64,000 nucleotides of DNA, taken from the NCBI GenBank assembly GCA_032027005.1, contig JAVSMW010000008.1:141855-205854 (forward strand), given 5' to 3'. How positions within the stretch are numbered: position 1 is the stretch's first letter; the number at the start of each line of letters is the position of its first letter. Below are positions 50,824 to 60,282 of this stretch, one piece after another. The notes under the pieces are model-generated. The model ran no database searches. It worked only from the letters and a program-made list of their open reading frames with translations, and was not told the origin of the DNA. Origin of the DNA: JAVSMW01 sp032027005 (GTDB lineage Bacteria; Bacillota; Thermincolia; Thermincolales; UBA2595). The position numbers were made by a program, and so were the translations under genes.

Positions 50824-52881
50824 ATGAAGACCATCCTTGCTTCAAAAGCCGGGTTTTGCTTTGGCGTTAAAAGGGCCCTGGATCTGGCCACGAAAACAGC
50901 AGGAGAGTCCAGTGATAATGTTTATACCTTAGGTCCGTTGATTCACAACCCCCAGGTGGTGGAAGATCTGGCAAACAGGGGTATTACAGCAGTTAAGGAT
51001 ATTTCCGACATTGCTGCAGGTGCCGTAATTATCAGGTCCCACGGTGTGGGCCCCGATGTTTATAGCAAAGCCGGGGAGTTAGGGCTGCAGGTAGTTGATG
51101 CGACGTGTCCATTTGTAAAAAAGGTCCAGAAGAGGGCCAAAGATCTGACTGAACAGGGTTACCAGGTCATTGTTGTCGGGGATAAAGGGCATCCCGAAGT
51201 GGCCGGGATAATAGATTGGACCGAGGGCAAAGGAATCGTCGTGGAAACTCCCGCGGAAGCCGAGACAATTCAGCCGATGGAGAAAATAGGTGTAATCAGT
51301 CAGACAACCCAACCGGAAGCCAACTTTAATCAAATTGTCTCCGTCCTGCAGAACAAGGCTAATGAAATTAAAGTCTTCAACACAATCTGTCATGCCACTA
51401 TGGGCCGACAGAACGCTGCGGTGGAACTGGCCAAACAAGTGGATGGGATGCTTATTATTGGCGGGAAGAACAGTGCCAATACGATAAAATTAGCGCGCCT
51501 GTGCACTGACACAGGGACTCCGACATTACAGTTAGAAACAGCAGCGGAGCTGAACCACGACTGGCTGAAAGGTAAAAATAGCGTTGGAATAACAGCTGGG
51601 GCATCAACCCCAGATTGGATAATTGAGGAGGTAAAAAGAGCCATGGAGGAAATTACCAACCAAGAAAATGAACTACAACAAGAAAATGAACTGCAACAAT
51701 TTGAAGATGCGCTTACTATTCGTGAACTACACAAAGGAGATATTGTGACCGGTACGATTGTACAGGTGGGTGATGATGAAGTAATGGTAAATGTAGGAGG
51801 AAAATCTGAAGGGGTAATTCCCCTCAGGGAATGTTCCTGCTGTGATATTAAGTCACCTAAGGAAATGTTTAAGGTAGGTGACGAGGTAAAGGTTGCTGTT
51901 ATTAGTGTCAGGGATGATGAAGGTAAGATCTTACTTTCTAAGAGGAAGGTAGATGCCGACAAGGCTTGGGACAAGCTAAAGGAGGCCATGGATACCAAAA
52001 CTGTAGTAGAAGGAGTAGTCAATGAAGTAGTTAAAGGCGGGCTCTTATTTGATGTAGGTGTCACGGGATTTATGCCGGCTTCACTGGTAGACCGGGGTTA
52101 TGTGGAAGACCTGGGTAAATATGTGGGAGAAAAACTCTCAGCTCTGGTTATTGAGGTAAATAAGGAAGCTAGAAAGGTTATTCTTTCCAGAAAACCTCTG
52201 TTGGAGCAGGAATATAATAATAAAAAGGCAGCCCTATGGAGTGAGCTGGAAGATGGCCAGGTTCGTAAAGGCGTGGTCAAGAGGCTGACCAATTTTGGCG
52301 CCTTTGTTGACATTGGCGGTGTTGATGGATTACTGCATGTTTCTGAAATGGCCTGGTACAGAGTTACTCATCCATCAGAGATTTTAAAGGAAAATGATGA
52401 AATAGAGGTATTCGTATTAAGTGCCGATAAAGCAACCGAGAAGGTCTCACTCAGTTTGAAGAAAATTATCCCTAACCCATGGCAGAATATAGACGAAAAA
52501 TATGCCGTCGGATCACAGGTTACCGGTAAAGTGGTGCGGATAGCACCTTTCGGGGCTTTTGTGGAATTAGAGCCGGGAGTTGATGGCTTGATTCACATTT
52601 CCCAGTTTTCTGACAAGAAAATATCTACACCAAATGAGGTCGTTAAAGTAGGTGAAATGGTAACAGCTCAGGTCACAGAGGTAGATTCAGCAAAGCACAA
52701 AATAAGTTTGTCTGTCAAAAAACTGCGTAGTGAAGACGAAAAAGCAACTGAAACTGACGAACTTGCCAAACTGCAGCAAGATCAGCAGGAAATTCCTCCT
52801 GTGACATTGGCTGACACGCTGGGCGAGAAGCTCCAGCAGGAACTTAGCAAAGTTGGCGGCTCCGCCGGAGATGCTGAATAG
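50824..52881 (+). CDS. ispH: IspH (LytB) fused to four S1 RNA-binding domains
   Basis: A 685-residue fusion. Residues 1-280 are 4-hydroxy-3-methylbut-2-enyl diphosphate reductase; the Fe-S cysteines are in KAGFCFGVKRA, DATCPFVKK and FNTICHATMGRQ. It catalyses the last step of the MEP isoprenoid pathway. Residues about 310-645 contain four S1 domains like ribosomal protein S1 (each with a GxVVxRxxxFGAFVD- or KGGLLFDV-type strand and SLKK end). The linker has an 18-bp duplication (QENELQ twice). The fusion is known in clostridia. A terminator follows at 52913. Confidence 0.95.
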   Translation: MKTILASKAGFCFGVKRALDLATKTAGESSDNVYTLGPLIHNPQVVEDLANRGITAVKDISDIAAGAVIIRSHGVGPDVYSKAGELGLQVVDATCPFVKKVQKRAKDLTEQGYQVIVVGDKGHPEVAGIIDWTEGKGIVVETPAEAETIQPMEKIGVISQTTQPEANFNQIVSVLQNKANEIKVFNTICHATMGRQNAAVELAKQVDGMLIIGGKNSANTIKLARLCTDTGTPTLQLETAAELNHDWLKGKNSVGITAGASTPDWIIEEVKRAMEEITNQENELQQENELQQFEDALTIRELHKGDIVTGTIVQVGDDEVMVNVGGKSEGVIPLRECSCCDIKSPKEMFKVGDEVKVAVISVRDDEGKILLSKRKVDADKAWDKLKEAMDTKTVVEGVVNEVVKGGLLFDVGVTGFMPASLVDRGYVEDLGKYVGEKLSALVIEVNKEARKVILSRKPLLEQEYNNKKAALWSELEDGQVRKGVVKRLTNFGAFVDIGGVDGLLHVSEMAWYRVTHPSEILKENDEIEVFVLSADKATEKVSLSLKKIIPNPWQNIDEKYAVGSQVTGKVVRIAPFGAFVELEPGVDGLIHISQFSDKKISTPNEVVKVGEMVTAQVTEVDSAKHKISLSVKKLRSEDEKATETDELAKLQQDQQEIPPVTLADTLGEKLQQELSKVGGSAGDAE

Positions 52882-52912
52882 ATATTAAAAAAGAAAAAGA
52901 TACTTGAAATAG

Positions 52913-52947
52913 GAAGTGTCCCACTACATGTGGGGGCTTCTTTTTTT
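52913..52947 (+). terminator. Intrinsic terminator after ispH-S1
   Basis: GAAG...CCCAC pairs with GTGGG...CTTC, with a TACAT loop and seven T. Confidence 0.75.
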
Positions 52948-53243
52948 ATTGCCTAGGGATTTATAGAATTTATTGTTTAAATAAATAAACGCACAATGGG
53001 TAGGAAGAAGGGATTAATTTAATTTATATCAGTACCTTCCCTCTGGGCGCTCAGGATTCTCTCTTTTAAATCTCTAAGTTATGTTTTAGGACATTTACCA
53101 AGTATTATACTTTTTTTTAAGCAGCGACCGGGGGCTATTTATTATCTGAGGGGACCTAAGCCAATGCCCTAGAATATTTCTAAAGTTGGGAGGGAAACCT
53201 AGCATAGAAGCTTGCAAAGTAAGAAATTGAAAGGGGATTTTTT
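52948..53243. other. Intergenic region before the spoIIP operon
   Basis: About 300 nt with no convincing gene. It holds A+T-rich stretches and GGTAGGAAGAAGGGA facing TACCTTCCCTC (53001-53043). The ribosome site GAAAGGGG precedes the next ATG. No clear sigma factor site was identified. Confidence 0.4.
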
Positions 53244-54017
53244 ATGACTGGATATCCATTAGGAATTATTACTCTTCTTATTGTTTCCGCATTAGTTTAC
53301 TTTGGCTTGGCCCACAGGATTCTTGATAGGCTGCGGATTACTGATAAAGCAGCTCTGGGCATTTTAGCGGCAATGATTGTCGGCAGTTTTATTGATATTC
53401 CAATCGCCAGAGGCAGAATAAATGCTTCTATCAATTTGGGCGGGGCAGTTATTCCGGTTGCTCTGGCCATATATGTGCTGAGCAAAGCAGGCACCGGTAA
53501 AGAATGGTTTAGAGCTATCCTAGCATCTGGCATTACCGGTGTGGTTATCTACTATATTGGCTCAGTGCTGATGTCAGGAAATCCCGGAGGTGCCTTTGAT
53601 TTTTTGGACCCTATCTGGGTCTACCCGATTATTGGGGGATTAGTTGCATATATTGCCGGCAGGTCCAGGCGTTCGGCATTTATAGCCGCAACTGTCGGCG
53701 TCCTGCTTTTAGATATTTTTAACCTGGTTTATTTAATGACTACCAGGACCCCGGGCCGGGTTGATGTAGGTGGAGCAGGTGCCTTCGACTCCATTGTTCT
53801 TGCAGGTATCGTAGCCGTTCTGCTGGCAGAAGTGATCGGTGAAACCAGAGAAAGGCTCCAGGGAGGACCGGCAACCCATGACAGGCCGAAAGAGCTGTTG
53901 AAAAACTTAAGTAATGCTGAATATGCCAATACAATAGGGATAGATAAAAAAGAAGAATTGGTAGAAGAAGGAAACAAACTTGACTCGCGGGAGGCTGAAG
54001 ATAAAGATGAGAAATAA
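53244..54017 (+). CDS. DUF1614 membrane protein
   Basis: A 257-residue protein with six or seven hydrophobic helices (first at 5-25). Signature stretches are GILAAMIVGSFIDIPI, NLGGAVIPVALAIYVL, YPIIGGLVAYIAGRSRRSAFIAA and an acidic cytosolic tail (residues 205-257). This is the DUF1614 family; function unknown. It overlaps spoIIP by 11 nt, so a role in sporulation is suggested by linkage only. Confidence 0.8.
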   Translation: MTGYPLGIITLLIVSALVYFGLAHRILDRLRITDKAALGILAAMIVGSFIDIPIARGRINASINLGGAVIPVALAIYVLSKAGTGKEWFRAILASGITGVVIYYIGSVLMSGNPGGAFDFLDPIWVYPIIGGLVAYIAGRSRRSAFIAATVGVLLLDIFNLVYLMTTRTPGRVDVGGAGAFDSIVLAGIVAVLLAEVIGETRERLQGGPATHDRPKELLKNLSNAEYANTIGIDKKEELVEEGNKLDSREAEDKDEK

Positions 54018-55263
54018 AACATACCGCTTACTGGGAGTAGTATTGCTAATTCTTGGTGCAGCACTGGTTGGGATTCCGGTGGCTAACCTGGCGACTGGGA
54101 CGCAGCAGGCATCGGCAGTATCGTTTTTAGACAGGCTAAGATTAACCGGCGGCTATGAGCAGGAACTTCAGGCCGGAGAGCATATCACAATTGTAGATGA
54201 AAAAACCGGTGCTGTGGTAGATCAGATTGCCAGAGTAGCTTATCCGGGGGATGAAACTATTACAGAATCAAATGAAATTTACGAAATAGTAAAAGTCAAA
54301 GGAAACAAGGCTTTTGCTTCCAAGAAAGGCGTAGCTACAGATATAGTATGGCGAGATGAGTGGGATATCACACCGGCAGCCGCTGCCCAGAAGGCCCAGG
54401 CAGGAAACTCCAAAATAGCTATTTATCATACTCATTCAGATGAATCATACGTCCCTACAGATGGTACGGAAACAATACCTGCCCGGGGCGGAATATTAAA
54501 GGTAGGCAGTGCCCTGGCGCAGCAACTTAAATCTAAAGGGATAACAACCTTAGATGATAAAACGCCCCATGAGCCCCATGATGCCAATGCATATCACCGG
54601 TCACGGCGGACTGCTGTCAGGTTAATGAAAGAGAGACCTTTGGCACTGTTGGATGTCCACAGAGATGGGGTCCCGGATCCGGGCTTTTATTATAATGAGG
54701 TAGAAGGAGAAAAAGTTACGCGGGTTAGATTGGTCGTAGGCAGACAGAATCCCAATATGGCTACAAACCTGGAATTTGCAAAACGAATTAAGGCTTATAT
54801 GGACAAACATAAACCGGGATTAATGCGGGGAATTTATATTGGCCGGGGCAGCTATAACCAGGATTTGTCGCCCAGGGCCATGCTTCTGGAAATTGGAACC
54901 CATACAAATAACAGGTTTAGTGCCGAAAAAGGAGCCGATATATTTGCTGACGCTCTGCCGGCTGTTCTAAATATAAAGTCAGCCCCCCAGCCAGGAGGAG
55001 GGGCCGGAAATAATCTGTCGACCGAATCTGCGGGAGAAAAAAGCAGTGCCTGGTCCAGTATTGCCTGGATTATCGGTGTAGTCCTGATTGGCGGAGCAAT
55101 CTTCCTGTTTATCAGCACAGGAAGTCTGAAAGGCATGAAAAGCAAGCTTGGTGAGCTGCGAAAAACTGAATTCGCTAATATTTTTGGTTTGAAAAAGGTG
55201 TCCCGGGAGACTTCCCGAGAAGACTGCAAACTGCAAAATGATGAAAAGGAACGGCAAGAATGA
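54007..55263 (+). CDS. spoIIP: Stage II sporulation protein P
   Basis: A 418-residue cell-wall hydrolase anchored by an N-terminal helix (residues 6-28). The SpoIIP domain (about 140-325) shows IAIYHTHSDESY, LLDVHRDGV, VVGRQNPN and LLEIGTHTNN. SpoIIP is the amidase/endopeptidase that works with SpoIID and SpoIIM to drive engulfment. Unusually, a second hydrophobic helix (about 355-375) and a cytosolic tail of 40 residues follow the catalytic domain. Confidence 0.92.
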   Translation: MRNKTYRLLGVVLLILGAALVGIPVANLATGTQQASAVSFLDRLRLTGGYEQELQAGEHITIVDEKTGAVVDQIARVAYPGDETITESNEIYEIVKVKGNKAFASKKGVATDIVWRDEWDITPAAAAQKAQAGNSKIAIYHTHSDESYVPTDGTETIPARGGILKVGSALAQQLKSKGITTLDDKTPHEPHDANAYHRSRRTAVRLMKERPLALLDVHRDGVPDPGFYYNEVEGEKVTRVRLVVGRQNPNMATNLEFAKRIKAYMDKHKPGLMRGIYIGRGSYNQDLSPRAMLLEIGTHTNNRFSAEKGADIFADALPAVLNIKSAPQPGGGAGNNLSTESAGEKSSAWSSIAWIIGVVLIGGAIFLFISTGSLKGMKSKLGELRKTEFANIFGLKKVSRETSREDCKLQNDEKERQE

Positions 55264-55300
55264 TCTAAATTATGATCAACTTGAAGGAGGGTAGAACTGT

Positions 55301-56194
55301 ATGGAAAAATACGGTATGACAATAGGCATTGGGATATTGCTGGGTACTCTGGCCCGAACTTACATGTTAAGATCAGATTATCGCCAATATCCCGGCTACC
55401 CTCATGGATTTGTAACACATATGAGTTTAGGTTTCATCGCAGCAGCACTGGGGGCAGTAGCTTTACCTGCCCTTGTAGAAGAGGAATATGCCGCAGTTAC
55501 TTTTTTGGCTTTGGCAGCCCAACAGTTTCGAGATATCAGGAATATGGAACGTGAAAGCCTGGCGGCCTTGGAAGAGGCGGAACTGGTGCCAAGAGGGAGA
55601 GACTACATTGAAGGAATAGCCAGAGTGTTTGAGGCTAGGAATTATCTGGTGATGATTACTGCTCTAATTACAAGCTCAGTTAACTACATTACTAACAGGC
55701 CTCAGGTATCAATATTAGTAGGTTTTATCTTAGTGATTTCACTGGAATTCTTTATGAAGGGCAAGGTGCTCCATCAGATTGCTATTGTTAAACCTGGCCG
55801 ACTTTTTTTTGACGGGCCAATATTGAAGGTTGATGATGTTGATTTTATGAATGTAGGCCTGCCTCAGATGAGAGAAAAAATTTTAAATGACGGACTGGGA
55901 GTTGTTATTCACCCCAAAGATGATAATGCCAGGGCTACCTTAAGCAATATGGGCCAGCGCCAAGCTATTGCTAATGTGGCAGTGGCAGTTTTGGGTACAA
56001 AAAAAGATGTGGATATTCCGGAGTTTACCCCTATGGTGAGAAAAAATGTAGACGTAGGTTCGATAGCACTTTTTTTGGTTCCATCAGAAAAGGACATAGA
56101 AAGCTTGGTCGCAGCTGTTCAGAGGGTTCCGATTTTGGAAAGTGCTCGCCGGGCACCCCTTAAGACGAAAGCAGGACGGATAGCCGCTGATTAG
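55301..56194 (+). CDS. YIEGIA-family membrane protein
   Basis: A 297-residue protein that contains the eponymous motif: RDYIEGIARVFEARNYLV near residue 105. Three or four hydrophobic helices lie in the first 165 residues (TIGIGILLGTLARTY; GFIAAALGAVALP; ILVGFILVISLEFF), then a soluble C-terminal domain of 130 residues. The family is restricted to spore-forming Firmicutes and sits by spoIIP; function unknown. GGAGGG precedes the ATG. Confidence 0.85.
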   Translation: MEKYGMTIGIGILLGTLARTYMLRSDYRQYPGYPHGFVTHMSLGFIAAALGAVALPALVEEEYAAVTFLALAAQQFRDIRNMERESLAALEEAELVPRGRDYIEGIARVFEARNYLVMITALITSSVNYITNRPQVSILVGFILVISLEFFMKGKVLHQIAIVKPGRLFFDGPILKVDDVDFMNVGLPQMREKILNDGLGVVIHPKDDNARATLSNMGQRQAIANVAVAVLGTKKDVDIPEFTPMVRKNVDVGSIALFLVPSEKDIESLVAAVQRVPILESARRAPLKTKAGRIAAD

Positions 56195-56204
56195 GGGGAT
56201 TAAA

Positions 56205-56387
56205 ATGGGTAACGAAGTGCTTGTAGCAGTAGTCACTATTAATAAAGAAGCAATTGGTGGAGACATTCCAATATTTTTCGCTACCAATCCAGAAGACCAG
56301 GCTAGGGTTGCTAATTCATTGTCACGGATATTAAAAGCCATGGTCCATGATGTTGGTGATGGTGTTTTTATATTGGTCAGGCATTAA
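56205..56387 (+). CDS. Capping-complex subunit for YIEGIA
   Basis: A 60-residue protein: EVLVAVVTINKEAIGGDIPI then RVANSLSRILKAMVHDVGDG. It matches the small family always found just after YIEGIA genes and named a capping-complex subunit. It lies 10 nt after the YIEGIA gene. Its action is not known. Confidence 0.78.
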   Translation: MGNEVLVAVVTINKEAIGGDIPIFFATNPEDQARVANSLSRILKAMVHDVGDGVFILVRH

Positions 56388-56406
56388 GGAGACAAAAGAG
56401 CAGCTA

Positions 56407-56877
56407 ATGAAAATAATCTATCATTGTTATGGTGGGGCGCATTCATCGGTGACTGCGGCAGCTGTTCATTTAGGGTGGCTGCCGACTGACCGTATGCCGG
56501 ATAAAGCAGAGTTGATGAAGCTCCCTTATTTTGACAGAACTTCAGATCCGGATCACGGACATATTAGATTTATGGGTTGTGACCGGTATGGCAACGAAAT
56601 ATTTATTTTAGGCCGGAGAAACTGTGCCAAAGTTTTTGAAAATATGGCCAGGGGTCTCATATCAGTTTTCGATGAAGCAAAAGATGAATATCTTTACTTC
56701 AATGTTATGCCATATGTCAATTGGAAAATGGTTTTGGGGGGATTTTCATCGCGAAGACTCGGATTTGTCATCTTCGGCAGACCAATAATTTTATCAGGTG
56801 TGCTAACATCATATTGGAAGATTGTAAGCTTTGTACAACGTGTAATAGTAACAGCTGCCAATAAAGGTGATGATTAA
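56407..56877 (+). CDS. DUF3189 protein, first paralogue
   Basis: A 156-residue protein starting KIIYHCYGGAHSSVTAAAVHLGWL, the DUF3189 signature, with a mid-region HGHIRFMGCDRYGNEIFILGRRN. The C-Y-G-G-x-H-S-S arrangement recalls a phosphate-binding loop but no function is established. GGAGACAAAAGAGC precedes the ATG. It is followed 5 nt later by a paralogue. Confidence 0.78.
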   Translation: MKIIYHCYGGAHSSVTAAAVHLGWLPTDRMPDKAELMKLPYFDRTSDPDHGHIRFMGCDRYGNEIFILGRRNCAKVFENMARGLISVFDEAKDEYLYFNVMPYVNWKMVLGGFSSRRLGFVIFGRPIILSGVLTSYWKIVSFVQRVIVTAANKGDD

Positions 56878-56882
56878 AAAAT

Positions 56883-57365
56883 ATGAAAATTTTTTATGTT
56901 TGCCGCACAGGGCACCATACTTCGGTTCTGGCAGCTTCTCTGCACTTGGGAAAAGTCAGCGCAAATTGCAGGGAGGCCAAAAATATACAAAGCCTTTCCG
57001 GATATGATAAGTTTAATGGCGAAGATATTGGCAAGCCATTTTTGGCAGGAATTGATGACCATAATGCGGAAATATATACAATAGGAGTGACCGGGGAAAA
57101 TCACTTGCTAATCAGGGCAGCAATTGAATTTATTGGTATAATGGGGATAAGTCCGGGAGACTGGCGTATTGTTGATACAAGCTGCGTCTCCAGTAATTGG
57201 ACGGTCCTGGGCCAACTTGCCGGAAGGATAAGTTTAACCAGACTTAGTAAAACTTTTTTTTATTTGGGTGCCAGAAAGGAACTGCCCCGTTTAAAAAATC
57301 TGGTCAGCAACACAAAGAATCAAAATCTTGTCAGCAACACTAAGAATCAGTCTGAGATTAGATGA
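56883..57365 (+). CDS. DUF3189 protein, second paralogue with duplicated tail
   Basis: A 160-residue paralogue (KIFYVCRTGHHTSVLAASLHLGKV, GIDDHNAEIYTIGV). CRTGHHTS replaces CYGGAHSS of the first copy. The C-terminus contains an exact-looking duplication (LVSNTKNQ twice) from a 27-bp tandem repeat at 57297-57351. The pair suggests old gene duplication and divergence. Confidence 0.72.
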   Translation: MKIFYVCRTGHHTSVLAASLHLGKVSANCREAKNIQSLSGYDKFNGEDIGKPFLAGIDDHNAEIYTIGVTGENHLLIRAAIEFIGIMGISPGDWRIVDTSCVSSNWTVLGQLAGRISLTRLSKTFFYLGARKELPRLKNLVSNTKNQNLVSNTKNQSEIR

Positions 57366-57479
57366 TCAGAGCGCGTGGAGCGCTTTTTAAGTTAGAATTG
57401 CGTAATTAGCCCTTAAGCTTGACTTCCCATAGAACTTGAAGGATAATTATGGAGAGTGCGGGAAAAAGGGGTAGAGCCA

Positions 57480-58943
57480 ATGGGAGAATCTAAAATACTA
57501 ATTGAAAAAATAAAAGAAGGAAGCATTGCTGATGAAATTGGTCTTGAGCCCGGTGATGAATTACTGGCCATAAATGGTGAGAAACCCCGGGACTTAATTG
57601 ACTATCGATTCATGTGTGCAGATGAGGAGCTGGAAATTGAAGTACTAAAGAAGAATGATGAGGTCTGGTCATGTGAAATAGAGAAAGAGTATGATGAAGA
57701 TCTTGGACTAGGTTTTGCTTCTGATACTTTTGAGGGTATCCGCAGCTGCGCCAATAAGTGTGTTTTCTGTTTCGTAGACCAGATGCCGACGAAATTACGC
57801 GATTCACTGTACATAAAAGATGATGATTATCGGATGTCTTTTTTACATGGTAATTTTGTGACCCTGACTAATTTGTCTAAGGCCGACTTTAACCGAATTA
57901 TAACTATGAGGTTAAGTCCCATATATATATCAGTTCATTCTACCAACCCCGAATTCAGGGTTAAGCTGCTGGGCAATAAACAGGCCGGAAAGATAATGGA
58001 ACAACTGACAGAACTGGCCCAGGCAGGTATTGAAATGCATACGCAAATTGTACTCTGTCCGGAATTAAATGACGGGCAGGAACTTTTGAGAACAATCTCC
58101 GATCTAACGGGTTTACGACCGCAAATTAAGTCTATTGCTATTGTGCCCGTTGGTTTGACAGGTTATCGCCAAAATTTATTTGAACTCAGGAAATTTACTC
58201 CTGTTGAGGCCGAAAGTTTAGTTGAATACACACACAGGATGCAGGAAGAATTTCTCAAGAAGTTTAGGACCCCCTTGGTTTACCTGGCAGATGAATTTTA
58301 CATATTGGCCAAAAGGGATTTCCCCCTTGCCGATTTTTATGGAGATTTTCCGCAATTGGAGAACGGGGTCGGGTTAGTACGGATTTTTTACGATAGTTTT
58401 GATGAAATGAAATCTCTTTTACCTAATGTCGTGCAAAAAGAATTCCGAATTGCTCTTGTAACGGGTTTATCGGGAGCATATGTATTAAAAGAAATCGCAG
58501 CGGTGTTAAACAGAATTAAAAACCTGCACGTTGAGCTGATAGCAGTAAATAACGAGTTTTTTGGCGGACATGTTTCTGTGGCAGGACTTTTGACCGGCCA
58601 GGATGTGATCAACAGTTTGCGGGAACATACATCTCGGGAGCATACATCTCGGGAACATACATCTCGGGAAAATGCATCTCAGGAAAATGCATCTCGGGAA
58701 AATGCATCTCAGGAAAATACATCTCAGGAAAGTATAACTCGGAAAAGTACATCATTTGATCTTATTTTGCTGCCCTCAGTGATGTGCAAAAGTGATGAAC
58801 AAGTGTTCCTGGATGGTAAAACACCCGAAGATATTAGGAATGAAATAGGTACACCTGTTGAGGTAGTCAACATAAATGAAGGTGCAAATGATTTAATAGA
58901 GATTATTGCGTGTGTGGATAGAGGAGGTTCTAATTGTGGCTAA
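57480..58943 (+). CDS. DUF512 protein with PDZ and Cys-cluster (radical SAM-like)
   Basis: A 487-residue protein. Residues 5-60 are a PDZ-like domain (GSIADEIGLEPGDELLAING). Cys90-x3-Cys94-x2-Cys97 (RSCANKCVFCFVDQ) is the radical SAM-like cluster, with RMSFLHGNFVTLTNL and TQIVLCPELNDG following. The C-terminal half is DUF512. In residues about 380-425 a 15-bp repeat encodes nine (R/Q)E(H/N)(T/A)S-like units inside this domain. The gene is widely linked to der in Firmicutes; function unknown. ATG at 57480 follows AAAAGGGG. Confidence 0.82.
   Translation: MGESKILIEKIKEGSIADEIGLEPGDELLAINGEKPRDLIDYRFMCADEELEIEVLKKNDEVWSCEIEKEYDEDLGLGFASDTFEGIRSCANKCVFCFVDQMPTKLRDSLYIKDDDYRMSFLHGNFVTLTNLSKADFNRIITMRLSPIYISVHSTNPEFRVKLLGNKQAGKIMEQLTELAQAGIEMHTQIVLCPELNDGQELLRTISDLTGLRPQIKSIAIVPVGLTGYRQNLFELRKFTPVEAESLVEYTHRMQEEFLKKFRTPLVYLADEFYILAKRDFPLADFYGDFPQLENGVGLVRIFYDSFDEMKSLLPNVVQKEFRIALVTGLSGAYVLKEIAAVLNRIKNLHVELIAVNNEFFGGHVSVAGLLTGQDVINSLREHTSREHTSREHTSRENASQENASRENASQENTSQESITRKSTSFDLILLPSVMCKSDEQVFLDGKTPEDIRNEIGTPVEVVNINEGANDLIEIIACVDRGGSNCG
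58620..58754 (+). repeat. In-frame 15-bp tandem repeat in the DUF512 gene
   Basis: Nine units of CGGGAACATACATCT and close variants. The unit length keeps the frame, so the protein gains a hydrophilic loop. The core domain resumes at FDLILLPSVMCK. Confidence 0.92.
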
Positions 58944-60264
58944 GCCAGTTGTAGCGATTGTTGGCCGTCCCAATGTGGGTAAATCGACGCTGTTTAACAG
59001 GATAGCAGGCGGGGGTCTTGTGGCCATAGTCGAAGATAAGCCGGGAGTGACCCGGGACAGATTATACCGGAATGCCGAATGGCTTGATCATGAATTTACC
59101 TTAATCGATACCGGTGGGGTGGAATTTACAAATGTAACCGATGAGATTGGACAGGGGATTCACCTGCAGGCTCAGCTGGCTATTGAAGAAGCTGATGTGA
59201 TTTTGTTCGTTTCAGACGCCAGGGAAGGTTTAACCCCAACCGATGAGGAAGTTGCCAAGGTACTGAGAAAAGCTCGCAAGCCGGTTGTGCTGGTAGCAAA
59301 CAAGGTGGAAAACTTCAAAGAGACTTATGATGTCTTTGATTTTTATAAATTAGGCCTCGGGGAACCTATTCTCATTTCCGCCTCCCATGGGATGAATATG
59401 GGAGATTTGCTGGACAGAGTCTGTGAATTGTTACCTGATTCAACAAAAGATGAAGATATGGATGATGATATTATCAAAATTGCAGTTATCGGCAGACCTA
59501 ATGTAGGCAAATCATCTATTGTTAACGCTATTCTGGGAGAAGAGCGGGTGATTGTAAGTAATGTTCCGGGGACTACCAGGGATGCTATTGATACAAATTT
59601 TGAACAGGATGGGCAAAAATATCTGTTGATTGATACTGCCGGTATGAGAAAAAAAGGGAAAATCAATGAGCCTACCGAAAGATATAGTGTTGTCCGGTCG
59701 TTAAGGGCTGTCGACAGATGTGATGTGGTATTGATGGTGTTAAATGCCGAAGAGGGTACCACCGAACAGGACAAAAAGATTGCCGGATACGCCCATGAGG
59801 GTGGCCGGGCGATTCTGACGATAATAAACAAATGGGATTTGGTTGAAAAGGATGACAAGACTATGCTCCGGTTTACCGAGGATATCAGAGAAGAACTGGG
59901 CTTCATGCAGTATTCGCCGACCCTATATGTGTCAGCCCTTACCAAAAAGAGGATTCCCAAAATTCTCGAATTAGTTAAATTTGTGGCTGAACAGCACTCC
60001 ATGCGAATTTCCACCAGTACCTTAAACGAACTGGTACAGGAGTCTGTGCGTTTGAATCCACCTCCGTCTGATAAAGGCAAAAGGCTGAAGATTCTGTACG
60101 CTACACAGGCTTCTGTGAAACCGCCAACGTTTATTATTTTTGTCAATGATCCGGAGATAATGCACTTTTCTTATCTACGCTACCTGGAGAATCAACTGCG
60201 CAGCAGTTTTGGTTTTGAAGGTACGCCGATCAGGTTGATTGTCAGAAAAAGAAATGAGGAATAG
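58936..60264 (+). CDS. der: GTPase Der (EngA)
   Basis: A 442-residue protein with two GTPase domains: IVGRPNVGKSTLFNR with DTGG and NKVE, then VIGRPNVGKSSIVNA with DTAGMRKKGK and NKWD, and a KH-like C-terminus (KPPTFIIFVNDPEIMHFSYLR). It matures the 50S ribosomal subunit. GTG at 58936 lies 8 nt after GAGGAGG and within the 3' end of the DUF512 gene. Confidence 0.96.
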   Translation: MAKPVVAIVGRPNVGKSTLFNRIAGGGLVAIVEDKPGVTRDRLYRNAEWLDHEFTLIDTGGVEFTNVTDEIGQGIHLQAQLAIEEADVILFVSDAREGLTPTDEEVAKVLRKARKPVVLVANKVENFKETYDVFDFYKLGLGEPILISASHGMNMGDLLDRVCELLPDSTKDEDMDDDIIKIAVIGRPNVGKSSIVNAILGEERVIVSNVPGTTRDAIDTNFEQDGQKYLLIDTAGMRKKGKINEPTERYSVVRSLRAVDRCDVVLMVLNAEEGTTEQDKKIAGYAHEGGRAILTIINKWDLVEKDDKTMLRFTEDIREELGFMQYSPTLYVSALTKKRIPKILELVKFVAEQHSMRISTSTLNELVQESVRLNPPPSDKGKRLKILYATQASVKPPTFIIFVNDPEIMHFSYLRYLENQLRSSFGFEGTPIRLIVRKRNEE

Positions 60265-60282
60265 CCTTTAGGGGTGAAAAAA

